Assembly: GCA_965207755.1 (NCBI GenBank)
Contig: OZ242297.1
Location: forward strand, 1,240,001 to 1,304,000
From: Aldehydirespirator sp028819505
Lineage (GTDB): Bacteria; Actinomycetota; Acidimicrobiia; Acidimicrobiales; Aldehydirespiratoraceae
Direction of reading: 5' to 3'
Length of the DNA stretch: 64,000 nucleotides
This document shows, piece after piece, positions 34,526-41,919 of the stretch; position 1 is the stretch's first letter, and every line of letters begins with the position of its first letter. Under the pieces are notes generated by a model, which was not told the DNA's origin, ran no database searches, and saw only the letters and a program-made list of their open reading frames with translations. A program made the translations under genes and the position numbers.

Positions 34526-35485
34526 ATGGCGAAGCGCAAGCGGCGGGTTCCCGCCGGTGTGGGTGCGGGCAGCATCCCGGCGTCGCATCCGCCGGTGCGG
34601 CCGGGGCTCGTGAGCTCCCGGCGCCGCGTCCCGGCCGGCATCGAACGCCCGCCCTACGCATCGCTGCCCGGCGGGGAGCCCCACCCTCCGGCGTCGTCGC
34701 CGGCCCGCACTCCCGGTGAGCTGGAGGCCATGCGCCGCACCGGCGCGCTCGCGGCCGAGGTGCTGATCGCGGCGTGCGGGCATGTTCGGGCTGGGATGAC
34801 GACCGACGCCGTCGACCGGTTCGTGCACGACGCCGCCGTGGCCGCCGGCGCCTATCCGAGCCCGCTCGGCTACCGGGGCTATCCGAAGTCGGTCTGCACC
34901 TCGGTGAACGAGGTGATCTGCCACGGGATCCCCGACTCGCGCCGCCTGGCCCCCGGCGACATCGTCAACATCGACGTGACCGTGTACCGGGAGGGGGTCC
35001 ACGGCGACACTTCGGTGACGCTGATGATCGGCGAGGTGGACGAGCATTCCCGGCGTCTGGTGGCCGAGACCCGCGTCGCGCTCTACGAGGGGATCGGGGC
35101 CGTGCGGGCCGGCGCGGCCGTGTCCGACATCGGCCGGGCCATCCAGAATCACGCTCGGCGGCACAGCCTGGGCGTGGTGCGGGAGTTCATCGGCCACGGT
35201 GTGGGCACCGAGTTCCACTCCGGGCTCCAGGTGCCCCACTACTACGACCGCCGGCACTCGACGGTCCTCACCGAGGAGATGACCTTCACGATCGAGCCGA
35301 TGCTCACGTTGGGCTCCCCCGAGGCCGCGATGTGGGACGACGGGTGGACCGCGGTCACCGTCGACGGCCGCCGCACCGCCCAGTTCGAGCACACTCTGGC
35401 CTGCACTCCGGGCGGCGCTGAGATCCTGACCCGCACCGCCGCCGGCGAGTGCGCCCACGACCTGTTCACCGAGCCGGTCGGCTAG
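34526..35485 (+). CDS. map: Methionine aminopeptidase, type I with N-terminal extension
   Basis: Removes the initiator Met from nascent proteins. The 319-residue protein has a roughly 60-residue Pro-rich extension (PPVRPGLVSSRRRVPAGIERPPY), as in mycobacterial MetAP1c, where such a tail contacts the ribosome. The catalytic domain contains the metal ligands in NIDVTVYREGVHGDTS (two Asp), the His in FIGHGVGTEFH, and the Glu ligands in TIEPML and QFEHT. The start is ATG at 34526. The gene is likely essential. Confidence 0.94.
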   Translation: MAKRKRRVPAGVGAGSIPASHPPVRPGLVSSRRRVPAGIERPPYASLPGGEPHPPASSPARTPGELEAMRRTGALAAEVLIAACGHVRAGMTTDAVDRFVHDAAVAAGAYPSPLGYRGYPKSVCTSVNEVICHGIPDSRRLAPGDIVNIDVTVYREGVHGDTSVTLMIGEVDEHSRRLVAETRVALYEGIGAVRAGAAVSDIGRAIQNHARRHSLGVVREFIGHGVGTEFHSGLQVPHYYDRRHSTVLTEEMTFTIEPMLTLGSPEAAMWDDGWTAVTVDGRRTAQFEHTLACTPGGAEILTRTAAGECAHDLFTEPVG

Positions 35486-35604
35486 TGTCCCGAGCCGCGA
35501 GTTCAGGCGGCTGATCGACCGCCGGGAGGCACCCTCGGGCCCTGCGCTGCCGGGTCTCGACCGGGTCTCGTCCCCAGACCGCTGGCGCGCTCGACGGTGG
35601 TCGT

Positions 35605-36027
35605 CTATTCTGCTGACTGCGCGAGCACGAAGGCCGGGTCGGCGAGGAGGGATGGCCCGCGGTGCTCTTGCAGGTCGGCGCGCACACTGCCGGCGTGGGC
35701 GAGTACCGCCAGTAGCGCTACGACAAGCAGCACCGCGAGCCATCCCAATGGGCCGAGACTCACGTCGGGTCCCGCCGATGCGGTCCGTCGGGTTGCCGGT
35801 CCGCAGGACGGGATGGACGTGCCACTCTCGTCGGTGTGGGCCGGACACCCGCCGCGTGGAGCGACGGGCGATCCGGGCCCAGTCCGGCCCTGGGGGAGGG
35901 CGGCCTCGTACGTGCCTGTGAATTGGTGGGGGAGGTTGGGGCCGCGTGGGCCGGTGGGTTCGGCCTGGCGCCGGACCTCGTCGAGGGCCTTCGGTGACAG
36001 CAAGTCGCTGGGTGCGATGGAGTTCAT
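35605..36027 (-). CDS. Hypothetical protein with one C-terminal transmembrane helix
   Basis: The 140-residue protein of unknown function starts MNSIAPSDLLSPKALDEVRR. It has a Pro/Gly-rich middle and a hydrophobic helix (LGWLAVLLVVALLAVLAHA), followed by about 28 residues. I chose the internal ATG at 36027 because the upstream extension is low-complexity. The residues after the helix include paired charges but no catalytic motif. Confidence is moderate because codon use looks gene-like but there is no recognised family. The 119 bases between this gene and map hold nothing clear. Confidence 0.5.
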   Translation of the reverse strand: MNSIAPSDLLSPKALDEVRRQAEPTGPRGPNLPHQFTGTYEAALPQGRTGPGSPVAPRGGCPAHTDESGTSIPSCGPATRRTASAGPDVSLGPLGWLAVLLVVALLAVLAHAGSVRADLQEHRGPSLLADPAFVLAQSAE

Positions 36028-36041
36028 CGGACAGGCTGCGG

Positions 36042-36272
36042 TCAGATGCCCCGGCGGCCGGATGCCCCGGCGGGTGCGGCGATGCCCCGGAACGGCCAGC
36101 GCGGCCTCAGCGGCCGCGGCCGCCGCCCGTACAAACCGATCCGCAGCCGCGGCATCGGCGGGTCCAGCAGGACGCCGGGCGCGCCGATCGCGGCAGCGGC
36201 CAGGACGAACCAACTCGCATCCCGGTGGCGCCGGCCGCGGATTGTGCGGTCGCTGATGGTGGAGTCGAACAT
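36042..36272 (-). CDS. Small hypothetical protein, possibly membrane-associated
   Basis: The 76-codon frame (MFDSTISDRTIRGRRHRDAS, then WFVLAAAAIGAPGVLLDPP) has a hydrophobic stretch and an Arg/Pro-rich tail. ATG at 36270-36272 follows a good ribosome site (AAAGGGGGC). It lies 14 bp upstream of the preceding entry's start, so the two may be one operon. No family is recognised. A cluster of phased TGCCA half-sites lies 120-190 bp upstream. Confidence 0.35.
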   Translation of the reverse strand: MFDSTISDRTIRGRRHRDASWFVLAAAAIGAPGVLLDPPMPRLRIGLYGRRPRPLRPRWPFRGIAAPAGASGRRGI

Positions 36273-36390
36273 GATGCCCCCTTTGGTATCACTTTGTCTG
36301 TTTTCGTCGGATTGTCGCCGGCCTCCGTCTGGTGTGGCGGTTCCGGCGCTTGGTTCGACAGGCTCAGATTGGCACCCGCAAAAGGCGCAA

Positions 36391-36460
36391 TGTCTGCCAA
36401 TCTCTGCCAGATTCGGCGAAGTCGTGGCAGAAACCTGCCAACTTGCTGGCAGACGTCTGC
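36391..36460. promoter_or_regulatory. Cluster of helically phased TGCCA/TGGCA half-sites
   Basis: TGCCA or its complement occurs at 36392, 36402, 36422, 36433, 36444 and 36455, spaced 10, 20, 11, 11 and 11 bp. This spacing puts the sites on one face of the helix. It is in the spacer between two minus-strand genes, upstream of the small gene starting at 36272. Confidence 0.5.
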
Positions 36461-36500
36461 CAAATCCCCCCGAACAGGCCTGTCGGTGCCCAGCGAACTG

Positions 36501-36594
36501 GTCGCTGTCGCTCACCGGCGGGGTGGCCGGGCTTCTTGCGCTGTGCCGCCCGCGTCCGGTGCGGGCGTGCTAGTCGCTGTCGCTCACCGGCGGG
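36501..36594 (-). repeat. Duplicated 3' end of the nucleotidyltransferase gene
   Basis: GTCGCTGTCGCTCACCGGCG occurs at 36501 and 36573, 72 bp apart. The second is the gene's real end (PPVSDSD and stop at 36570); the first lies just downstream on the minus strand. Confidence 0.85.
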
Positions 36595-37679
36595 CTGGTG
36601 GACGAGGCTGGGAACGGCATCCGTGTGTGGCTGGGGCCCTCGGCCGGCGGCGGTGTCGGCTCGGGCGGGGCCGACGGGGGAGGGGTCAGGCCCCGGCGGG
36701 CGTAGGTGCCCACCGCGAAGCCGGGGTCGCGGCGCAGGGCTTGGACGAGCCCGATGCGGCGGGGGTCGGTGGCGTCGGCGACGATCGACTCCGACACTTC
36801 AGTGATCCCATGCACCGCGGCCACCTCCTCGGCCGCGATCATCGAGCAGCGCCGGGCGGCCTCGACCATGTGGTGGGCGAACTCGGGCGTGACCTTGGAC
36901 AGGCTGGCTACCGAACTCTTGGCACCCGTGTATGTGCCGACCACCCGCCATGGCGAGATTTCCTCGGGATCGAGGGGCGACATGGCGCTGCGGAAGCGCT
37001 GCCGGTCGTTCGGGGGCAGGCATTCGAGCAAGTGTTGGATGTGGTGGCCGTGCTCGCCCCGCTCGGGGTACTGGTCGAGCACCCCGCGGGTGTAGGCCTT
37101 GAGTGCGGTCTCGACCGCGGCGTGCGAGTCCTCGCATATCTCGATCATCCGCCGGAAGCGGCTGCGGTCCCAGCGGTCGGCCTGGCCGTAGAGGAGCGCG
37201 TCGAGTTCGTCGTGGCTTGGGTGCAGTTCGTTGAACGCCTTCAGGAGGGCGTCCTCGACCGCGCCGAGGTCCTCGTAGGCCTCGTCGGCGTCGGTGGTGG
37301 GCATCGGCGTGTCCTTGTCCCAGTCGATTTCCTGGTTCGGGGGCCGGTCCACCAGCGCGACGGCGCGGCGGTGTATGCCTGCTTCGAACGATGTGCGCAT
37401 CCGGGTGCGCTTGCGCCATTCGGGACGGTCGGTGACGAACACGTCGGTGAAGCGTCCCGAGGCCTCCCGGGCGGCTGTCTGGGCCTTGTACTTCAGGCGG
37501 TCGCGCCCGGAGTAGTCGCCGAGGTCGTCGAACACTGCGACGAGGTCGATGTCCGACGACGGGGTGGCCGTGCCGTCGGCCACCGAGCCGAACAGAAGCA
37601 CCCGCGCCGCATCCATCCGCACAAGGGCCGATGCGGCCCGCTCGGCATCGCTACGGGTAGGCGCAATCCTGCTCGACAC
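36570..37679 (-). CDS. MNT-type nucleotidyltransferase with C-terminal HEPN-like region (intact active site)
   Basis: The protein has about 369 residues from GTG at 37679 (open to 37724). The nucleotidyltransferase motif is complete: GSVADGTATPSSDID is Gly-Ser, ten residues, Asp-x-Asp, and a third Asp follows in FTDVFVTDRPEWR. About residues 115-300 are helical with HEPN-like character (RRMIEICEDSHAAVETALKAY, then HHIQHLLECLP), and the C-terminus is a Pro-rich tail. MNT-HEPN proteins or pairs act as toxin-antitoxin systems in which the MNT part transfers AMP or other nucleotides to a partner. A paralogue lies 1.6 kb away on the other side of a P-loop ATPase. The target is unknown. Confidence 0.8.
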   Translation of the reverse strand: MSSRIAPTRSDAERAASALVRMDAARVLLFGSVADGTATPSSDIDLVAVFDDLGDYSGRDRLKYKAQTAAREASGRFTDVFVTDRPEWRKRTRMRTSFEAGIHRRAVALVDRPPNQEIDWDKDTPMPTTDADEAYEDLGAVEDALLKAFNELHPSHDELDALLYGQADRWDRSRFRRMIEICEDSHAAVETALKAYTRGVLDQYPERGEHGHHIQHLLECLPPNDRQRFRSAMSPLDPEEISPWRVVGTYTGAKSSVASLSKVTPEFAHHMVEAARRCSMIAAEEVAAVHGITEVSESIVADATDPRRIGLVQALRRDPGFAVGTYARRGLTPPPSAPPEPTPPPAEGPSHTRMPFPASSTSPPVSDSD

Positions 37680-37713
37680 ACCATCAGGATACACGATGAG
37701 GCATGACAGAGCC

Positions 37714-37917
37714 ATGCTCGCCATGGGCCGGCCCCGGCCCCAGATCGAGGAGATTGCCGGATCCTACGTGCGGGTGACCCTGCTGGGCGGCGAGCCGGAC
37801 CCCGCGATGGTCCGCCTGATCGCGGACGTGTCTCCGCGGGAGCTGGCCGGCTCGGTGGACACGCTGCTGCTGATCGACGAGTTGTGCGCGGGGCTGGGTC
37901 GACGCCGACTCGGCTAG
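37714..37917 (+). pseudogene. C-terminal fragment of an AlbA_2/Schlafen-like ATP-binding protein
   Basis: About 68 residues begin MLAMGRPRPQIEEIAGSYVR and continue VTLLGGEPDPAMVRLIADVSP. This reads like the C-terminal part of the ATP-binding proteins of the AlbA_2 group, where a phrase such as GLPRPEFEE precedes RVTL. No N-terminal part is present upstream, where the nucleotidyltransferase occupies the other strand. I treat it as a remnant. The 250 bp after it hold a Ser/Glu-rich open frame leading into the next gene but no separate gene. Confidence 0.5.
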
Positions 37918-38171
37918 CGTCCTGAGTCGCAAGTTCAGGTCGGTTGTTCAGGCCGCCGTGGGATCTCGGATTGGCCGGTGGCGTCGCCGACGATCAGGGC
38001 TTGAGCATGGTTGCGGACGCGTTGGACCGAGGGGCCTGGTCCGCAGAAACAGAATTCTCCGCAGGAACAGAAGTTCCCGCAGGAAGCAACTCGTCCGCAA
38101 GGCGGTCGCTAGGATCGGGTTGCGGCGTCTCGATACGGTCGCCCCGCGGACACGGGAGGAGGTTCACTGCC

Positions 38172-39344
38172 GTGCGGCCCGCGAATCCGTTCTCCCCGTC
38201 GTTCGGGATCAGCCCGCCCGTGTTGGCCGGGAGGCGCGACGTTCTCAACAGCTTCGAATCTGTGTTCGACAGCGTCCGAAGCCCCAGTTACGCCACGCTG
38301 CTCTGGGGGCCGCGGGGCGCCGGCAAGACCGTCCTGCTGAATGCGGTCGAGGACCGCGCCCGAGCCAGAGGCTGGGTGGTCGTCTCGGCTGCGGCCGTCG
38401 GGCGCAGGGGACTGGTCGACCAGATCCGCTCGAAGGCGTCCGGCCTGCTGGCCTCGCTGAGGCACGAGCACGAGCCCGCACCGCGCCGCGCCGTCACGGG
38501 TGTGTCGATCATGGGCGCCGGGATCCAGGTCGACCGGGTGGCGGGCCTGGATCCGTCCGAGCACGAGCCGGCCGACTTGGAGGCGGTCCTGGCGGCGTTG
38601 GGCGACTTCCTGGCGCGGAGCGGCACGGGTCTTCTGGTGACGATCGACGAGCTGCATGTGAGCGACATCGACGAGGTCAGGGAGTTCGGCAGCGTCTTCC
38701 AGCTCGCGTCGCGCCGGGCGGAGCGGCCGGTCGCTTTCGTGGGCGCGGCCTTGCCGGAGCTGGAGGACCGGCTGATGGCCGGCGATGCCAGCACCTTCCT
38801 GCAGCGGTGCCGCCGGCACGAGATCGGCAACCTGCGCCCGTCGGAGGCCGAGGTCGCTCTGCGGCAGCCCATCGAGGGCGCGGGCGGCCGCTTCGAGGAT
38901 GACGCTCTGCGCGTCGCGGCGGAGGCCTCCGGGGGCCGCCCGTACCTGGTGCAGCTGATCGGCTCGTACGTCTGGGACGACGCTGAGGACCTGGTCCGAG
39001 GGGTGACGGCCGGCGAGGCCCGCCGCGCCGCGTCCGACGCGGGCGAGCTGTACGGCCGCCATGTGCACGGCCCGGTGTGGAACCGCCTGTCAGATCTCGA
39101 CAAGCGGTTCCTGGCATCGATGCTTGCCGATGCGGCGACGACCGCCATGGCCGACATCGGCCGGCGCTGGGGCCACGGCCCCCGCAGCCTCAGCACCTAC
39201 CGCAAGCGGCTGCTGTCGGCAGGCCTGATCACCACCGTCGGCCGCGGCAGGGTCGGGTTCGCCGACTCAACCGTCCGCGGCTACGTCAGGGCCCAAGCCG
39301 CCTCCGAGGGCTTCACCGAACCGTCGGCCAATCCAGGCTCGTAG
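38172..39344 (+). CDS. P-loop ATPase (archaeal-ATPase/AAA_16-like)
   Basis: The 390-residue protein binds a nucleotide through GPRGAGKT (Lys52) and has the Walker B acid pair in GLLVTIDELHV. Upstream is FSPSFGISPPVLAGRRDVL, the typical entry of the ATPase_AAA_16/NACHT-like group. A helical lid (RPSEAEVALRQPI, GRPYLVQLIGSYVW) follows, with a winged-helix-like C-terminus (GPRSLSTYRKRLLSAGLI). GTG at 38172 follows a strong AGGAGG; the open frame before it is low-complexity. It overlaps the convergent nucleotidyltransferase paralogue by 32 bp. ATPases of this class serve defence, DNA mobilisation or regulation; the lone position between two MNT genes suggests a shared module. Confidence 0.8.
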   Translation: MRPANPFSPSFGISPPVLAGRRDVLNSFESVFDSVRSPSYATLLWGPRGAGKTVLLNAVEDRARARGWVVVSAAAVGRRGLVDQIRSKASGLLASLRHEHEPAPRRAVTGVSIMGAGIQVDRVAGLDPSEHEPADLEAVLAALGDFLARSGTGLLVTIDELHVSDIDEVREFGSVFQLASRRAERPVAFVGAALPELEDRLMAGDASTFLQRCRRHEIGNLRPSEAEVALRQPIEGAGGRFEDDALRVAAEASGGRPYLVQLIGSYVWDDAEDLVRGVTAGEARRAASDAGELYGRHVHGPVWNRLSDLDKRFLASMLADAATTAMADIGRRWGHGPRSLSTYRKRLLSAGLITTVGRGRVGFADSTVRGYVRAQAASEGFTEPSANPGS

Positions 39345-40122
39345 CGGTATAGGCGCCCATCTGTCGCCATCGCGCGGCGGCAGCGAGGTCGAGGCCCTCG
39401 ATGGCCTCGAACAGCCGGTCGCGCTCGTCCGGGTCGACCGGCAGCAGGTCGATCAGCGCGCCGGGATTATGGGTCCTTGGGGGGTGCGGGCCCGGCAGGG
39501 CGTGGTTCAGCGCCTTGAGCCCGGTCTCCATCGCTGCCTGGGCCGACGCGCACACTCTGCGCATGCGCCGGGCTCTGCTCAGCCCCCGGCGCGCCGAGTC
39601 GCCCGACTCCATCGCCTCGGCCTCCTGCGCCCAGGGCGCCAGGCACTGCGTGAGCTCCTCCAAGGCCTGCGCCAGATGATCCAGCGATGCCTGCGCCATT
39701 CCTTCGTCGGTGGGAGCGATCGGGATCTCCTTGTGCCAGTCGACGTGCCCTGCCCGGCGCTCCCGCAGCGTGACCGCGGTGGACGCGACATGCCGCTCGA
39801 AGCTCGACATGCACTCGGTGCGGGCCTTCCATTCGGGACGGTCGGTGATCCGTACATCCACAGGCCGTCCGATAGCGCCCTCTGCGGCTTGCCTGGCACG
39901 GCGCCGCAGGCGCGGGCGCTGACTGTAGTCGCCCAAGTCGTCGAGAACGACCACCAGAACCACATCGGAGCCGGCGTCGGCGGTTCCAGCAGGCACCGAG
40001 CCGTACACGAGCACCAGCCCCGGATCGAGGAACGACAGTGCGTCGGCCGCCCGGCGCTCGTCCTCCATACTGGGCGTGCTCGGCTGGGCGCCTCCCCGAT
40101 CCGACGCCACATCGACCGGCAT
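39313..40122 (-). CDS. MNT-like nucleotidyltransferase paralogue with degenerate active site
   Basis: The protein has about 269 residues from ATG at 40122 (frame open to 40149). It is clearly related to the gene at 36570-37679: both contain LDDLGDYS (FDDLGDYS there) after the active-site segment and ITDRPEWK (VTDRPEWR). Here the motif reads GSVPAGTADAGSDVV, so the second catalytic Asp of Asp-x-Asp is Val. The third Asp (RPVDVRITD) remains. The C-terminal half is HEPN-like (MRRVCASAQAAMETGLKAL). Loss of a metal ligand suggests a pseudoenzyme that could bind and regulate the intact paralogue. Confidence 0.75.
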   Translation of the reverse strand: MPVDVASDRGGAQPSTPSMEDERRAADALSFLDPGLVLVYGSVPAGTADAGSDVVLVVVLDDLGDYSQRPRLRRRARQAAEGAIGRPVDVRITDRPEWKARTECMSSFERHVASTAVTLRERRAGHVDWHKEIPIAPTDEGMAQASLDHLAQALEELTQCLAPWAQEAEAMESGDSARRGLSRARRMRRVCASAQAAMETGLKALNHALPGPHPPRTHNPGALIDLLPVDPDERDRLFEAIEGLDLAAAARWRQMGAYTATSLDWPTVR

Positions 40123-40236
40123 GACCACAAGATAGTGCTGGCAGGGCACCGCGTCCTTGAGGTGGTTCGGTCCGTCTGTCGAGGCTCCGCGGCATCCGTC
40201 GATCCGCCATCACAGAATCGCTGTCAAAGACCTAAC

Positions 40237-40296
40237 ATTATCGCGATTGAAACCGTCCCATTATCGCGATTGAACTATCCCCATAATCGCGATTGG
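40237..40296. promoter_or_regulatory. Three operator-like repeats with exact 23-bp period
   Basis: ATTATCGCGATTGA at 40237-40250 and 40260-40273 and ATAATCGCGATTGG at 40283-40296 are 23 bp apart. The third contains the palindrome AATCGCGATT. They end 41 bp before the DUF4143 ATPase start, consistent with a repressor or activator array in its promoter. Confidence 0.65.
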
Positions 40297-40337
40297 CGGG
40301 GTCTTTCGTTCTAGACTGACTTGGTGAGGCTGTCAGA

Positions 40338-41612
40338 ATGACCGATCTGCTCACTCCGCCCGGATACATGGCCCGCATCGCGGATCGCGAGGTGAGCGCG
40401 GCGCTGCGCGCCTCGCCGGCGGTGGTCGTCGAGGGTCCCCGGGCCTGCGGCAAGACGTGGACTGGCAGGCGCCACTCCCGAAGCGAGGTGCCCTTCGACG
40501 ATGTGTTCGAGCATCGGCTGGCCGCGCGGATCGCTCCGAGGGAGCTTCTCGACGGCCCGGTGCCCCGCCTGCTCGACGAGTGGCAGCTCGCCCCGGGCGT
40601 GTGGGACGCCATGCGGCGCGTCTGTGATGACCGGGGCCGCAAGGGCCAGTTCATCCTGACGGGCTCGGCCACGCCGCCCGACGACACCACCCGGCACACG
40701 GGGACCGGGCGGATCATCCGCGTCAGGATGCGGCCGATGAGCCTCTACGAGAGCGGCGAGTCGAGTGGACGGATCTCCCTGGCAGGCCTGCTCGCGTCCG
40801 AGCGGGTCTCGTCGCCCGCGTCCCGGCACACTCTGCGCGAGATCGTGGAGTTGACATGCCGCGGGGGATGGCCGGGCCTGCTCGGCGATTCGCCGGAGGT
40901 GGCGCAGCGGCAGCTCCGGGCCAATCTCGAAGAGATCAGCCGTACCGACATCTCCCGGGTCGACGGCACGGCCCGCGACCCGGCGGGCGTGCGCCGGCTG
41001 TTGGCCTCGCTGGCCAGGAACGTCTCGACGCAGGCGACCCTCAAGACGCTCGGCACCGACCTCGGAGGCGGCGGCACGCTGCACCCGCAGACGGTCAAGA
41101 GCCATCTCGACGCGCTGGCCCGGCTGTTCGTGGCGGAGGAACTGCCCGCGTGGAGGCCCCACCTCCGCTCGCGCTCGGAGCTGCGCCGAACGCCCAAGCG
41201 GTACTTCACGGACCCGTCGCTGGCCGTAGCCGCGCTGCGGACCAACCCGGATCGGCTGATGGGCGAGCTGAGCTATTTCGGCCTGCTGTTCGAGTCGCTC
41301 GTCCTGCGCGACCTGAGCGTCTACGCCCGGGCCGGCGGGTGGGAGCTGTCCCACTACCGCGACGGGTCCGGCCTGGAGGTGGACGTGATCCTCACCAGCC
41401 TGGACTACAGCCGATGGGCGGCCGCCGAGGTGAAGCTGGGCGGAGACGAACCGGTCGAGCAGGCGATGCGGTCTCTGCGGCGCCTGCGAGACCGGGTGGA
41501 CCTGGCCCGCATGGGCGAGCCGAGCAAGCTCATGGTCATCACCGCAAGTGGCTACGGCTTCGAGGACGCCGACGGAATAGCCGTCGTACCCATCACCGCG
41601 CTCGGCCCGTAA
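40338..41612 (+). CDS. AAA_14/DUF4143-family ATP-binding protein
   Basis: The 424-residue protein has a P-loop (VVVEGPRACGKT, Lys39) and acid pair in RLLDEWQLAPGVW. ILTGSATPP acts as sensor 1, and RPMSLYESGESSG is the family's next signature. The C-terminal DUF4143 domain (LMGELSYFGLLFESLVLRDLSVYA, then GSGLEVDVIL) contains an Asp/Glu/Lys array (EVDVIL, AAEVKLGG) of a PD-(D/E)xK nuclease-like fold. The function of this abundant family is unknown. It stands upstream of the CRISPR-Cas genes in the same direction, separated by about 300 bp. Three 23-bp-spaced repeats in front may control it. Confidence 0.85.
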   Translation: MTDLLTPPGYMARIADREVSAALRASPAVVVEGPRACGKTWTGRRHSRSEVPFDDVFEHRLAARIAPRELLDGPVPRLLDEWQLAPGVWDAMRRVCDDRGRKGQFILTGSATPPDDTTRHTGTGRIIRVRMRPMSLYESGESSGRISLAGLLASERVSSPASRHTLREIVELTCRGGWPGLLGDSPEVAQRQLRANLEEISRTDISRVDGTARDPAGVRRLLASLARNVSTQATLKTLGTDLGGGGTLHPQTVKSHLDALARLFVAEELPAWRPHLRSRSELRRTPKRYFTDPSLAVAALRTNPDRLMGELSYFGLLFESLVLRDLSVYARAGGWELSHYRDGSGLEVDVILTSLDYSRWAAAEVKLGGDEPVEQAMRSLRRLRDRVDLARMGEPSKLMVITASGYGFEDADGIAVVPITALGP

Positions 41613-41919
41613 ACTGTCCCACATCATGATGTCACACCCCCGCAGTATTCTTCGCGTCCGGTGATCGCATTCCCTAAGTCGGACAAGACGGCGTCCAGAT
41701 CCAACCACGCCGCTGGTTCCACGGCCTCGTGGCAAGGGGTGTATTCCACACGTCATTTGACCGGCAGACCAGGCGCGCCCCGCAGGCCATGGAGCAGGTC
41801 GCAGTTACCCAACCCGTCATCGTCGGTCACGGACTACCAGCGCACTCGGGTCAAGGTCGCTGTCGCCGCGGTGCTGGCTACGCAGACGGGGGTATGCACG
41901 GCCTCACGCGAGGGGCGGT
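41613..41919. other. Spacer upstream of cas3
   Basis: These 307 bases show no gene. The 12-bp palindrome ACATCATGATGT at 41621-41632 could be an operator or part of the end of the preceding transcript. This spacer should hold the cas promoter; I cannot place it confidently. Confidence 0.45.

Noticed and set aside
36332..36805. A 157-residue plus-strand frame through the TGCCA cluster
   Set aside because: It spans the duplicated gene end and the antisense of the nucleotidyltransferase, with no ribosome site or homology.
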